This document shows, one piece after another, positions 1 through 10,038 of a stretch of DNA of 64,000 bases. Positions within the stretch are counted from its first letter, which is position 1. Each line of letters opens with the position of its first letter. The stretch covers positions 1 through 64,000 of the forward strand of contig JBBRZN010000005.1 in assembly GCA_038236705.1 (NCBI GenBank), in the 5' to 3' direction. Source of the stretch: AC-32 sp038236705. Lineage in GTDB: Bacteria; Actinomycetota; Thermoleophilia; Gaiellales; Gaiellaceae. Both the position numbers and the translations under genes were made by a program. Below the pieces are notes generated by a model. That model saw only the letters and a list, made by a program, of their open reading frames with translations, was not told where the DNA came from and did not search any database.

Positions 1-158
1 ACGTCGGTTTCGCCGACGATGCGCAGCGACTCTACGACGCAACGGCCTCGGACGACAAGACGCTCGAGATCCTCCTCCGCGGGGAGCACGGTACGCAACT
101 CGTGGGCGCGAGCCGCTCGGCGCGGCGGCTCATCGAGAGCTTCGTCGCGAGCCGCTGA
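1..158 (+). CDS. C-terminal fragment of a probable alpha/beta hydrolase
   Basis: The left edge cuts this gene; codons run in frame from base 3 to a TGA at 156-158, giving about 51 residues. The fragment contains KTLEILLRGEHGTQLVG, which resembles the end of alpha/beta-hydrolase folds, where the catalytic His sits in a 'K.L.....HG..L' context just before the last helix. The catalytic Ser and acid would lie outside the window, so the family is only a probable call. Its last 29 bases overlap the 3' end of the convergent PadR gene. Confidence 0.55.
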   Translation, partial: VGFADDAQRLYDATASDDKTLEILLRGEHGTQLVGASRSARRLIESFVASR

Positions 159-720
159 GACGCTGGGGGCTCCAGCCCTCGGCCCCGCTTTCGAGTAGCG
201 CCGCGGCCTGCTTCGCCCACTCGAGCGTGGCCCGGGCTCGCAGGATCCCGTGACGCAGTGCAACGCGGGAATGCACCGGATCGTCTCGGCTGGAAAGCGT
301 GCGTTCCATCTCCTCGAACTCGGCGAGATGCCGCTCGGCCTGGCTTCGGTAAAGGGCGAGCTGCTCGTGAGCGGCTTCCGGGGACGCTGTCCACGCGAAG
401 AAGAGCTTCATCACGAAGACGCCGGGCGACGTCTCCTCGACCGTCTCGACCCAGAGGCGTAGCGCGGCCAGCCCGGCCGGCGTGATCCGGTAGATCGCCT
501 TGTCGGGCCTGCCGCTCTGCTCGACCTCGCGGCTGTCCGCGCAGCCGGCAGCCACCAGCCTCGGCAGCACCTTGTAGATCTGGCTCCGCGAGGGCGCCCA
601 CATGTAGCCGATGCTGCGCGCCGCGGCGCGCGCGAGGTCGTAACCCGAGCTCTCGCCGTAGGCAAGCAGGCCGAGCACGCCGTACTCGGTGGTCGTCAGT
701 CTGTTCCTGTTGGTCTCCAT
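130..720 (-). CDS. PadR family transcriptional regulator
   Basis: This 196-residue protein has the PadR layout. An N-terminal winged helix (about residues 8-85) includes TEYGVLGLLA, the recognition-helix region with SRSQIYKVLPRL, and a wing ending YRITPAGLAAL. A helical C-terminal dimerisation part follows, with a run like LALYRSQAERHLAEFEEMER. PadR proteins are usually repressors of nearby efflux or stress genes; the effector here is unknown. The ATG at 720 was chosen because the winged helix begins seven residues after it. The upstream 96 bases are shared with the divergent Ppx/GppA gene, so it may control its own promoter and perhaps that one. Family call is firm, target unknown. Confidence 0.85.
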   Translation of the reverse strand: METNRNRLTTTEYGVLGLLAYGESSGYDLARAAARSIGYMWAPSRSQIYKVLPRLVAAGCADSREVEQSGRPDKAIYRITPAGLAALRLWVETVEETSPGVFVMKLFFAWTASPEAAHEQLALYRSQAERHLAEFEEMERTLSSRDDPVHSRVALRHGILRARATLEWAKQAAALLESGAEGWSPQRLSGSRRSSR

Positions 721-816
721 GAGAATATGCGCGAGCGGAACATCTGCCAGGATACGCTCCGACGCGGGCAAGGAGGCGGGGGGCGGACACTCAGCGTGGC
801 TAGGATCGAGCCCGAG

Positions 817-1737
817 ATGCGCGTCGGCGTCGTCGATCTCGGTACCAACTCGACCCGCTTGCTGGTGGCGGACGTCGACGACGGACGCGCCGAGGAGGTG
901 GCACGCCGCACGGCGATCACGAGGCTCGGCGAAGGCGTGGACGAGCGGCGCAAGCTCCTGCCGCTCCCGATCGCGCGCGTCCGCAACGTGCTGGCCGACT
1001 ACCGCCGCGAGCTCGAGGAGCTGGGCGCCGAGCGGACGCTCGCCATCGGCACGAGCGCGATCCGCGACGCCGAGAACGGCGAGGCCTTTCTCGGCGAGAT
1101 CGAGCGGAGCTACGGCTTCACGACCCGCCTGCTCTCCGGTGAGGAAGAGGGGGAGCTCACGCGCCGCGGCGTCGCCGGCGGGCGGGAGCTCGAACCGGGC
1201 ACGCTCGTCCTCGACGTCGGCGGCGGCTCGACCGAGCTGATAATCGACCGCTCCCGCGTAAGCCTCGATCTGGGCTGCGTCCGCCTGACCGAACGCTTCC
1301 TCCACTCCGATCCGCCCACGCGCGAGGAGGTCGAGGCGGCAGCCGACGCCGTCCGTGACGCCCTCCCCGACCTCCAGCCGACGCAGGCTGTAGGCGTAGC
1401 AGGCACGGTCACGACCCTCGCCGCGCTCGAGCTCGGCGAGTACGACCCCGAGAGGATCCACGGCCACCGAATCTCCCGCGAGGCTGTCGAGGCCCAGCTC
1501 GAGCGCCTCGCCTCCCTCCCACTCGCACAGCGCCGCGACCTCCCGGGCCTGGAGCCCGAGCGGGCGCCCGTGATCGTCGCCGGCGCGATCATCGTCCGCG
1601 AGGTGCTCAACCGGTACGGGCTCGATGGACTCGAGGCCAGCGAGCGTGACATCCTCCACGGCGCAGCGCTCGAGGCCGCCGCGCTGCCGCCGGCGGAAGA
1701 GGGAGACGCCCCGCCCGGCGCCTACCCCTGCTGCTGA
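817..1737 (+). CDS. Ppx/GppA phosphatase (exopolyphosphatase or pppGpp phosphatase)
   Basis: This 306-residue protein belongs to the sugar-kinase/Hsp70/actin fold family that hydrolyses inorganic polyphosphate or pppGpp. Visible motifs are the first phosphate loop VGVVDLGTNSTRLLV at the N-terminus, AIGTSAIRDAENG, the LSGEEEGELTRRG segment and the second phosphate loop VLDVGGGSTEL near residue 125. It is the short form made of the two actin-like lobes only, without the C-terminal HD-like domain of E. coli Ppx. The ATG at 817 was chosen because it sits three residues before the phosphate loop; an in-frame ATG at 727 would add 30 atypical residues. The next gene begins 11 bases downstream. Substrate preference cannot be read from sequence. 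Confidence 0.88.
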   Translation: MRVGVVDLGTNSTRLLVADVDDGRAEEVARRTAITRLGEGVDERRKLLPLPIARVRNVLADYRRELEELGAERTLAIGTSAIRDAENGEAFLGEIERSYGFTTRLLSGEEEGELTRRGVAGGRELEPGTLVLDVGGGSTELIIDRSRVSLDLGCVRLTERFLHSDPPTREEVEAAADAVRDALPDLQPTQAVGVAGTVTTLAALELGEYDPERIHGHRISREAVEAQLERLASLPLAQRRDLPGLEPERAPVIVAGAIIVREVLNRYGLDGLEASERDILHGAALEAAALPPAEEGDAPPGAYPCC

Positions 1738-1748
1738 AGGGAGCGAGC

Positions 1749-2123
1749 ATGGCCGCCACCAAGGAAGATGCGCAGCTCGTCGTGCAACTCGCGCAGCTCG
1801 GCACGCAGATGGCCGACCCGAAGGCGCGCGGGTTCATCTGGGGCGAGAGCTTCGTCTCCGACGCGAAGGAATTCTTCGAGAAGTACCCGCCCGGGACCGA
1901 TGAGTGGGACTACGTGGGCGGAGTCGCCGCATGGTACGAGACGATCGGGACGCTCTGGAAGCACGGCCTGCTCAACGAGGAACTGCTGTTCGACTGGCTC
2001 TACGTCGCGGGCGTGTGGAAGCGCCTGGCGCCGATCCTCGTAGCGATGCGCGAGTCCACGCCGGCACTCTGGGAGAACTTCGAGGCGATGGCCGAGGCTC
2101 AGGCCAAGCGCTTAGAGCTCTAG
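1749..2123 (+). CDS. Conserved hypothetical protein, DUF4760-like
   Basis: This is a 124-residue, mainly helical, Trp- and acid-rich soluble protein without signal peptide or membrane segment. Features include DAKEFFEKYPPGTDEWDYVG and a C-terminal run ending ALWENFEAMAEAQAKRLEL. It looks like small proteins annotated DUF4760, but I recognise only the general pattern and assign no function. A good ribosome site (AAGGGAG, 6 bases before ATG) supports the start. It follows the Ppx/GppA gene by 11 bases and is probably cotranscribed with it. Its last 12 bases overlap the convergent CBS gene. Confidence 0.7.
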   Translation: MAATKEDAQLVVQLAQLGTQMADPKARGFIWGESFVSDAKEFFEKYPPGTDEWDYVGGVAAWYETIGTLWKHGLLNEELLFDWLYVAGVWKRLAPILVAMRESTPALWENFEAMAEAQAKRLEL

Positions 2124-2521
2124 GACGTCCAGCTCGTGCGGTGGCTCGTCCTCGGCGAGGCGCCGCTGCAGGGCGCTGCGCGAGAGCACGCCGACCAGGC
2201 GGCCCTCCTTGAGCACGGGCACGCGCTCGGCGTCGTGCTCCTCGAGGAAGCGGAAGGCCTCGTCGAGCGGCACGTCCGGATCGATCGTCCAGTGCGCCGG
2301 CTCGGCAATCTGCCCGATCGCCGTCTCGCCGGGATTCCGCCCGGCCGCGACGACCTCGCGCACCAGCGTCTTGCGCGTGACCACGCCGACGAAGCGTCCG
2401 TCCTCGCAGACGTAGACTGCGCGCACGTCTGGGGAGACGAGGTGCTGCCCCGCCTCCTGCGCCGAGGCCCTCGCCTCGAGCGTCTGCGGATCGGGAATCA
2501 TCGCGTCCCGGACGCGGTCGG

Positions 2522-2525
<4 letters not shown>
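2112..2525 (-). CDS. Tandem CBS-domain protein
   Basis: A 137-residue stand-alone pair of CBS domains. CBS1 begins VRDAMIPDPQTLEARASAQEA and ends near GVVTRKTLVREV. CBS2 covers roughly residues 75-128, with the typical DVPLDEAFRFLEEHDAERVPV and GVLSRSALQRRL. Such pairs (Bateman modules) bind adenosyl nucleotides and sense energy charge. The start codon overlaps the stop of the glutamate dehydrogenase gene as ATGA, so the two are translationally coupled. An adenylate-sensing partner for that enzyme is a reasonable inference, not a demonstrated role. Confidence 0.88.
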
Positions 2526-3811
<1,286 letters not shown>

Positions 3812-4144
3812 GATCGGAGTGTAGGTGTCAGTCGACGGCAGATGCCGCTCGAGAGATGCCCTCGCCCCCCTACGGCAGCGATAGCCACGAGGAGTCCGCG
3901 CACTGTCGAGCCGTCCTTGGCGCAAATGTTCAGATGCGTTGCCGATTTGCCGATAGGTCAGATGTGGCAAAGCGCCTTAGACAGCCTAAGCCTCGCCTCG
4001 GCGAAAGATTGGTTTTCGTCGGTGCCTTCTCGCTCGCCCTCTTCGCGTGGGGTTTCCGCGAGATCAGACACGCGCTGTAGGCGTTTCGCGACTCCATCCT
4101 CCCAAGCGACCCCTCTGCGCGCGTCCGCTGTGTCCGGTCACCGT
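3812..4144. other. Intergenic region upstream of gdhA, no convincing gene
   Basis: About 333 bases between the gdhA start and the stop of the secreted hydrolase. A 74-codon plus-strand frame (3856-4080) exists but has no ribosome site or recognisable content. Near 3979-3993 there is a short inverted repeat, CTTAG and CTAAG separated by five bases, which could be an operator for gdhA. No promoter hexamers stand out. Confidence 0.4.
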
Positions 4145-5302
4145 TCAGCGCATGAGGTGGACTTCAGGGAAGGGCGAGGGCGAGTCCAAGAGCGGAGCAG
4201 CAGCCTCGGTGAGGTGATGTGTGAAGAAGGCATCGAGATAGGCCCGCTCGATCCTCAGAGCGCGCGGGGCCTTGATCGCCCCCAGGACCGGAAGGGGGGC
4301 GTGCGTCCCTCGGAGCCAGGGCACGAGCACGTTCCAATCAGAGAAGTTGAGGTGACGTGTGCCGTCGATCCGGACGAACAGACGCGCTCCCTGCAACTTC
4401 CGCCAGAAGCGCAGCATCGTCCCATCTCCGTGCTCGGTCATGATCATGAACGGCCGGTCGAGCAGCCGGCGCACGCCCGGGCCGTAGATCGAGCCATCGA
4501 GGTCGACGCCGGCGCGCACAGTTCGATCCGCCTCCAACGCATTCGCCGCTGTAAGACCACCGAGCGAGTGGCCGAAGACTCCGACACGGTGAAGGTCGAT
4601 GATGCGGCCGACTCGCCTGTCGAGCGCCGGCAGACTTCGGCGGAGGAACCGCACGTCGGCTGTGCGCTGGCCGATGATCCGGAGCAGCAGTCGGTAAGGG
4701 ACCGGGCTTCCTTTGCGGCCAGGGTCGGCCGGGAGATTTCTCCGCACGATCTCGCCTCCTGGAAACTCCACGGCGTCCGTCTCGAAGGTGTGGTCGAGGG
4801 CGATCACGACGAAGCCGTGACTCGCCAGATCCTCGAGCAGGCTCGTATAGAGCGCATGCGGAACTCCATATCCCGGCGAGAACAGAACCGCCGGGTAGCC
4901 GCCCGTACGCTCGAGCGGCCGGGCGTTTCGGTGGGCGTTCGTGCTGACGCGCGCGAATGTGGCGGTCGGGAGCCGGTGCTCGGCCGCGTAGATCCTGCCG
5001 GCGCCATGCGCCAGGTAGACCGCCCGTGGCCCGCCCGAGGCGGCCGGATACCAGACCTGGATCATCAGCCGCCGATGCCGGTGCCGCGGGTCGAAGGGAT
5101 CGATCCGTGAGGTGTCGACCAGCATCAGCACGCGGGTACCGATCGGGGCGGAGCCCGTCGGAGCGGGCAGGCGGAGGGATCCGGTCACAGCCCGAGCACC
5201 GGCAACTGCAGGGCTCGAGCGGGCCTCACAGCCGAGGTTGAGACTGGCTGTGCCCGCGAGAACGAGGCTCGCGAGCAGCACCTGCAGCTGGCCGATCCTC
5301 AA
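4145..5302 (-). CDS. Exported alpha/beta hydrolase of the PAF-acetylhydrolase type
   Basis: A 385-residue protein with an N-terminal hydrophobic signal (LASLVLAGTASLNLGC). The Cys could be a lipid-modification site, although the box preceding it is not canonical. The fold resembles platelet-activating-factor acetylhydrolase: an oxyanion region VLFSPGYG, the nucleophile elbow GVFGHSLGG, the acid in GVDLDGSIYG and a late His in DGTRHLNFSD. It probably cleaves esters or short lipids outside the membrane. A TTG start overlaps the stop of the upstream serine hydrolase (TTGA), so the pair is translationally coupled. No dedicated regulator is adjacent. Confidence 0.82.
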   Translation of the reverse strand: MRIGQLQVLLASLVLAGTASLNLGCEARSSPAVAGARAVTGSLRLPAPTGSAPIGTRVLMLVDTSRIDPFDPRHRHRRLMIQVWYPAASGGPRAVYLAHGAGRIYAAEHRLPTATFARVSTNAHRNARPLERTGGYPAVLFSPGYGVPHALYTSLLEDLASHGFVVIALDHTFETDAVEFPGGEIVRRNLPADPGRKGSPVPYRLLLRIIGQRTADVRFLRRSLPALDRRVGRIIDLHRVGVFGHSLGGLTAANALEADRTVRAGVDLDGSIYGPGVRRLLDRPFMIMTEHGDGTMLRFWRKLQGARLFVRIDGTRHLNFSDWNVLVPWLRGTHAPLPVLGAIKAPRALRIERAYLDAFFTHHLTEAAAPLLDSPSPFPEVHLMR

Positions 5303-6726
5303 GGAAGCCGCCTGGCCGTGAAGCTTGTGCGTGGGCGAGTGCTGTTCACAACCATCTCAGTCACGCGGTCCCCTGAGAAGCGGAACTCGACGCTCCAGTG
5401 GGGTGCTCTCGCATCGAGAAAACGCCGCGCCGAAAGCGGAATCAATCGGTCGCCGCCTCCGTAGGGGCCCGGGTAGAGGACGAGCGCCTTCCCGGTCGCC
5501 GCGCGATTCACTTGCAGCACGAGCGCTTGGCCCCGGTTCACCCGGTAGCGGCCTACCTCACGGGCGAGGACTCCGGGGTCGAGGGGCACGGGCTCTGCAA
5601 GGCGCGGAGCCCGGTAGGGCCAGCCGAAGACGATCGAGGGAAGAACGTGGTTGATCTGCGTGACCGCGTCTGCACTGAGATTGCTGAGGACGATCACGGT
5701 CAGCTTGTCGTCCGGGTAGCGGCTGAGCACCGCAGCCCAACCGCCGACCGAGCCCGTATGGCGTTGGACACGGTGGCCCCTGCGCCCCCCGAGTTCCCAG
5801 CCGAGACCCCAGGAGCCTCTGCTCTGCCTGGTGCCGGTGAACATCAGGCGCTCCAGTCGCGCGCTCAGGATCCGGTGGCTCTCGAGCGCCTGCTCGAACC
5901 GGTAGAGGTCGAGCACGGTCGACTTGAGGCCTCCTGCCGTGTCCGGGTTTGCCATCGCCAGGCGCGGCGCCGGGCGCAAAACCCCGAAGCGGTCTGGGAT
6001 GTAAGCGAGCGCGCGCCGACCTCGCGGACGCTCGACGTCGTAGGTGGTGGATGTCATCCCTGCTGGCTCGAAGATGTGGCGCCGGAGGTACCCGAGCCAG
6101 TTCGTTTGCGTTGCCCGCTCGAGCACGTAACCCGCGACGAGATAGCAGGCATTGCAATAGCTCCAGCGCGTTCCGGGGGCGAACTGGAGTTGCAGCGAGC
6201 GGAGGCGATCAACCACGCGCGGCAGCGGCCGGCCCTTGAGGACCCGCCAGTCCGCCGAGTCAAGGGCGTCGGAGAGCCCGGCCGTGTGGGCGAGCAGCAT
6301 CCGGATGGTGATCGGACGCCAGGGGGCCGGGCAGCGCGGGACGTAGTCACAGATCGGGTCGTCCAGTCGCAGGCGTTTCCGCTCGACGAGCTGGAGCAGG
6401 GCGAGCGCGGTGAACGTCTTCGTGACCGAGCCGATCCTGAACTGGGTCGTCGCCGTGTCGGGTAGCCCGCGTCCGACATCGGCGAGGCCGTACCCTTTCG
6501 CGAAGAGCACCTTGCCACCCCGGGCAACGAGCACCGTCCCGCTGAAACGGTCGTCTGTGGCGATCGCGGCCAGGTAGGCATTGATCCGCTGCGCGACCGC
6601 TTCCTCGGATGCAGGGCGGGCAAGAGCCGCTCGCTCACCTCCGGTGAACGAATCGGTGAAGGCGACTACGGACAGCGTGACCCCGAGGCACAAGACGCTC
6701 CCGCCCTTAGCCCATCTCGAGGCCAC
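5299..6726 (-). CDS. Exported serine hydrolase, class C beta-lactamase/AmpH type
   Basis: A protein of about 475 residues of the beta-lactamase-related penicillin-binding family. The catalytic set is visible: SVTK with the nucleophile Ser and general-base Lys (FRIGSVTKTFTALALLQL), YCN as the second motif (RWSYCNACYLV), and HTG as the third (RHTGSVGGWAAVLSRY). The N-terminus has a membrane-spanning or signal stretch, GGSVLCLGVTLSVVAF. It may act on D-Ala peptides or on small esters; resistance activity should not be assumed. The GTG at 6726 is my best start, but no good ribosome site is seen and the frame continues upstream. It is coupled to the downstream PAF-AH-like hydrolase. Confidence 0.85.
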   Translation of the reverse strand: MASRWAKGGSVLCLGVTLSVVAFTDSFTGGERAALARPASEEAVAQRINAYLAAIATDDRFSGTVLVARGGKVLFAKGYGLADVGRGLPDTATTQFRIGSVTKTFTALALLQLVERKRLRLDDPICDYVPRCPAPWRPITIRMLLAHTAGLSDALDSADWRVLKGRPLPRVVDRLRSLQLQFAPGTRWSYCNACYLVAGYVLERATQTNWLGYLRRHIFEPAGMTSTTYDVERPRGRRALAYIPDRFGVLRPAPRLAMANPDTAGGLKSTVLDLYRFEQALESHRILSARLERLMFTGTRQSRGSWGLGWELGGRRGHRVQRHTGSVGGWAAVLSRYPDDKLTVIVLSNLSADAVTQINHVLPSIVFGWPYRAPRLAEPVPLDPGVLAREVGRYRVNRGQALVLQVNRAATGKALVLYPGPYGGGDRLIPLSARRFLDARAPHWSVEFRFSGDRVTEMVVNSTRPRTSFTARRLP

Positions 6727-6782
6727 GCGGCGGGGGGCGTGCAGCCCCAAGCGTTGGCTGGTCCCGCCAACCTGACGATCCG

Positions 6783-7664
6783 TCAACGGAATACGGGCTG
6801 CCAGGTGTCGGCATCTTCGTCGCGCCGGCTGTGGGTCACCCTGCGCTGGACTCGGCCGTCGGCGTTCATGACGTAGACCTGACCGCGGCCGCTGCGGTAG
6901 CTCGTGAAGACGAGCTTGCGGCCGTCGGGCGACCACGCGGGTCCGTAGTCGCGGGCGCTGTTTCGCGTGAGACGCCTCTGGGCGCGGCCGTTCGGGGCCA
7001 TTACGTAGATCTCTCCCTGGCCGTCGCGGAAGCTGGTGAAGGCGATGCTCCGCCCGTTCGGTGACCAGCTCGGCGCCTCGTCGTCTGCGTAGCTTCGCGT
7101 CAGTCGCCGTCGGGCGCTGCCGTCGGCCGCTGCCACGTAGATGTCGAGGTTGCCTTTGCGAAAGGACGCGAAGACGATCTTCTGCCCTCGGGGCGACCAA
7201 CCGGCGTCGACGGCATTCGCCAGAAGTCGCCTGGCCCCCGTGCCGTCGTCGTTCATGATCCACGTATCGAACCGGCCGCCGGATTCGCGGGTGAAGGCGA
7301 TCCGCCGTCCGCCCGGCAGCCACTCCGGGAAGATCTCGCGCGCGGGATCGCTCGTCAGCCGCCGCCGCCCGCTCCCGTCGGCGTTCATGACGAAGATGTC
7401 GAAGTTCGCATCGCCGCCCTGATCTTCGCTTCCGTAGAAGGCGATCCGCGTCCCGTCCGGAGACCAGGCGCCGTCCTTGGCGCGGAAGGTCGGGGCGGTG
7501 AGACGGCGCTCGCCGCTCCCATCGGGGTTGACGACGAAGATCGCCGCTGGGCCCAGGTCGCTCCAGAAAGCAATCTTCCCGTTGCGTACCTGCTGCACGT
7601 CTTCGGCAGACGCGCCGGTAGCAGTCAGCGTCGCCAGGGCGAGGACGAGAGTTAATCGCCGCAT
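6783..7664 (-). CDS. Exported TolB-like (PD40) beta-propeller protein
   Basis: A 293-residue protein with a clear signal peptide (MRRLTLVLALATLTATGASA). It is built almost wholly of PD40/WD40-like repeats of about 42 residues, each with a variant of 'W.SPDG..IAF.S...G...IYVMNADGSG.RRLT'; six to seven copies are readable (for example SPDGTRIAFYGSEDQGGD, SPNGRSIAFTSFRDGQGE, SPDGRKLVFTSYRSGRGQ). Such propellers bind peptides or polysaccharide at the cell surface. It precedes the serine hydrolase by 56 bases on the same strand. The ATG at 7664 was chosen because it starts the signal peptide directly. Confidence 0.88.
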   Translation of the reverse strand: MRRLTLVLALATLTATGASAEDVQQVRNGKIAFWSDLGPAAIFVVNPDGSGERRLTAPTFRAKDGAWSPDGTRIAFYGSEDQGGDANFDIFVMNADGSGRRRLTSDPAREIFPEWLPGGRRIAFTRESGGRFDTWIMNDDGTGARRLLANAVDAGWSPRGQKIVFASFRKGNLDIYVAAADGSARRRLTRSYADDEAPSWSPNGRSIAFTSFRDGQGEIYVMAPNGRAQRRLTRNSARDYGPAWSPDGRKLVFTSYRSGRGQVYVMNADGRVQRRVTHSRRDEDADTWQPVFR

Positions 7665-8027
7665 GCGTCTGGTACACCACCCGTTGCGCCGCCGTTCCCT
7701 CCCGCCGCACATGCCGCCGCCGGAAGCCTGCTCGAAAACGGGCGGCGCCGAACGCGAGTTGAATCACTTCCATGCCCTGCCGTGGCCCGCCCTTGGGGCA
7801 AACTACCCGTACCCGAACAGCCCACGGGAGCAACTGCGGCTACGCCAAAAGACGATGTACCCGATCACGCCTGAGCACCAGTGGGGGATACAAGCCGGTA
7901 AGGAACTTGAGGAGCCGTTGCCCGCCAGGTCTTCGAGGCGTTCAAGGAGAACATGCGGCTGAGGGTCGAGTTCCGACCACCCCCCCCGCTGTTTGTCGGG
8001 CCCCCCGCGCCAGGGGGCGATCCAGGC
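7665..8027. other. Divergent intergenic region at the left edge of the polysaccharide island
   Basis: About 363 bases separate the propeller gene from the first glycosyltransferase. A short plus-strand frame (7855-7962, 35 codons) and an open stretch continuous with the glycosyltransferase frame (about 7905-8027, reading QVFEAFKENMRLRVEF) look partly protein-like but have no family I recognise. They may be decayed coding sequence. I see no convincing promoter pair. Confidence 0.35.
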
Positions 8028-8933
8028 GTGAACGCAGCGCGAGCGGTGGTCGTCACAGCTGTCATCCCAGCTCACAACGCGGAGCGCTTCCTTGCCGAGG
8101 CTGTTGAGAGCGTGCTGGGGCAGACACATGCATCGATCGAGTGCGTGGTCGTCGACGACGGCTCCACGGACAGCACGCTGGAAGTCGCGTCGGCGTTCGC
8201 CGACCGCATTCGGGTGGTCCAGCAGTCGAACGCCGGCGTTGCGGCCGCACGCAACGCCGGTGCCGCAGTGGCCTCGAGCGATCTGCTTGCCTTCCTGGAC
8301 GCTGACGATCGCTGGCAGCCGCGGCGCGTGGAGCGCCAGGTCCAGGCCCTTCGGGTTCAGAGAGCAGAGGCAGCGCTCTGCGCTTCCCGGGTTTTCAGGC
8401 ACGACGGTTACCTGGACGAGGTGATAACGATGCATCCGCTGCCGCCGACGCTCGAGTCGCTTCTTCTCTGGGAGGGGAGGATCGTCTCCCCGGGCTCCAA
8501 TCTCCTCGTCGAGCGACGGACATTCGAGGAGATCGGCGGGTTCGACCCGAGGCTGTCGACGGCGGCCGATTGGGAGCTGCTCGCGCGCCTTGTCGGCCGC
8601 GGGCGACTGACCTACGTAGACGAGCCGCTCGTAGATAAGCGTTGGCACGCGGAGAATATGTCGCGCGATGTCGTGGCGACCGAGCACGATCTACGCCGTG
8701 CTTACCGGCTGCTGATCGACCGAGAGGGGGACCGGCTGGGGGTGTCTCGCCGGCAGGCATGGGCGGGGTTCCATCGCATGCTCGCCGTTGCCAATCTTTC
8801 GGCGGGCCGCACCGGCCCCGCGCTTGCCCATGGAGCGAGAGCCGCGTGGCGCGACCCAATCCGTGTGCCGGGCGGCCTTGTGCGCATGTTGCGCAGCCGC
8901 GCGGGTCAGCGCAGCTCTGTTTTCGATTCCTGA
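8028..8933 (+). CDS. Family 2 glycosyltransferase (GT-A)
   Basis: A 301-residue GT2 enzyme, transferring a sugar from a nucleotide donor during surface polysaccharide assembly. Motifs: TAVIPAHNAERFLAEAVESV at the N-terminus, VVVDDGSTDSTLEVA, the nucleotide-binding NAGVAAARNAG, the DxD equivalent AFLDADDRW, and the acceptor region GGFDPRLSTAADWELLARL with the catalytic-base-like ED/AD position. The GTG at 8028 has a purine-rich site (GGGGGCGA) 10-11 bases upstream; a longer start at 7953 would add a proline-rich, atypical leader. First gene of the island on the plus strand. Donor and acceptor cannot be deduced. Confidence 0.88.
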   Translation: MNAARAVVVTAVIPAHNAERFLAEAVESVLGQTHASIECVVVDDGSTDSTLEVASAFADRIRVVQQSNAGVAAARNAGAAVASSDLLAFLDADDRWQPRRVERQVQALRVQRAEAALCASRVFRHDGYLDEVITMHPLPPTLESLLLWEGRIVSPGSNLLVERRTFEEIGGFDPRLSTAADWELLARLVGRGRLTYVDEPLVDKRWHAENMSRDVVATEHDLRRAYRLLIDREGDRLGVSRRQAWAGFHRMLAVANLSAGRTGPALAHGARAAWRDPIRVPGGLVRMLRSRAGQRSSVFDS

Positions 8934-9026
8934 AGCCACGCCACACCTTCCATACGGCGTACCGACCCGGTGAGCACCCATGCAGACCGCGCACGGCGCG
9001 GCGGCGATGCTGATCGCGACCAGCCG

Positions 9027-9977
9027 TCATGGATCCATCGGCATGGGCTCATGGGCAAACAACCACGCGGGCGCTTGAAGGTTGCGCCACCTTCGGCGTA
9101 GCCGAGCGAGGAACCGCGGGCCGACCAGGACGAGCAAGCCTCGCGCCACGGTCGGCAGATCACGCTCCCGCAGGCCGGCCTCTAAATGGCGCCTACCGGC
9201 CACCCAGCGGTGTCCGGCCCGCAGGTGACTATCGGCGATGTAGCGGTCGTATACCAGCCGGTTAGGCGGGACGCCGTGCTGTCGAATGAGCTCGGCGTGC
9301 TTCTCGGAGAATCGCCGGTAGTCGCTCTCGTCCGCTGGGTCGCCTTGGAGCACCCAGCTGCCGGCATGCAAGCTGTACGCCGTCAGCGCATCTTCCACGC
9401 GCACTGCTGGCGCTGCCTGTGCGAGGCGGAGCCAGGCATCCCAGTCGGCCAGGACGGATAGCGACTCGTCGAAGCCGCCGACCTGTTCGAATAGGGCCCT
9501 ATCGACCACGACGTTGGAGCTGCCGGCGGGTATCGCGTTCCTCTCCAGGAGGCCGCGCAGCAGGCCGGCTGCGGGAGGCGCCGGGACGACGAATAGCGGC
9601 GTCAGGTCCGCCTCAATCAGGAGCACGCTGCTGTACGCGAATCGTGCTCCCGCCCGGTCTGCGGCTCCCAGCAACGTCGCGAGCTTGTGCGGCGCCCAGA
9701 TGTCGTCGTCGTCAAGGAAGGCGAGCCAGCCGCCGGTTGAGTGCCGGACGCCGAGGTTCCGCGCGGCGGCGACACCCCGGGCAGGCCCCTCCTGTAGCAG
9801 CGTCACGCGCGGATCGCTGAGCACGGGCAGCGGCGGAGCTGGCTGTCTGGACCAATCGTCCACGACCAGCACCTCCACTGTCACCCCGCGCTGGGCGAGG
9901 GCCGTTCCGACCGCTCGGGGCAGCAACCGCCAACGGTCGCGCGTGGGGATTACAACGGAGACGTCGGGAGGCGTCAT
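9027..9977 (-). CDS. Family 2 glycosyltransferase, paralogue of the enzyme at 12875
   Basis: A 316-residue GT2 enzyme with VSVVIPTRDRWRLLPRAV, VLVVDDWSRQP, GVAAARNLGV, AFLDDDDIWAPHKL and GGFDESLSVLADWDAWLRL. It shares nearly every landmark, including a late YSLHAGSWVL stretch, with the glycosyltransferase at 12875-13837 (YSHHAGSWVL), so the two arose by duplication. It also resembles, less closely, the one at 8028. It is transcribed opposite to both its neighbours; PIG-L deacetylase lies just upstream on the same strand. No membrane segment, so the enzyme is cytoplasmic or peripheral. Confidence 0.88.
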   Translation of the reverse strand: MTPPDVSVVIPTRDRWRLLPRAVGTALAQRGVTVEVLVVDDWSRQPAPPLPVLSDPRVTLLQEGPARGVAAARNLGVRHSTGGWLAFLDDDDIWAPHKLATLLGAADRAGARFAYSSVLLIEADLTPLFVVPAPPAAGLLRGLLERNAIPAGSSNVVVDRALFEQVGGFDESLSVLADWDAWLRLAQAAPAVRVEDALTAYSLHAGSWVLQGDPADESDYRRFSEKHAELIRQHGVPPNRLVYDRYIADSHLRAGHRWVAGRRHLEAGLRERDLPTVARGLLVLVGPRFLARLRRRWRNLQAPAWLFAHEPMPMDP

Positions 9978-10038
9978 CCGACGACTATTCCCCGAAGACT
10001 TGGTATCGGCGACCTACGGTCGGCCGCTCGGTGGCTCG

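Noticed and set aside
3856..4080. A 74-codon frame upstream of gdhA
   Set aside because: No ribosome site and no protein-like pattern; kept as intergenic.
5299..6726. Antibiotic-resistance beta-lactamase
   Set aside because: SxxK/YxN/HTG motifs also mark esterases and D-Ala peptidases; a resistance role cannot be claimed.
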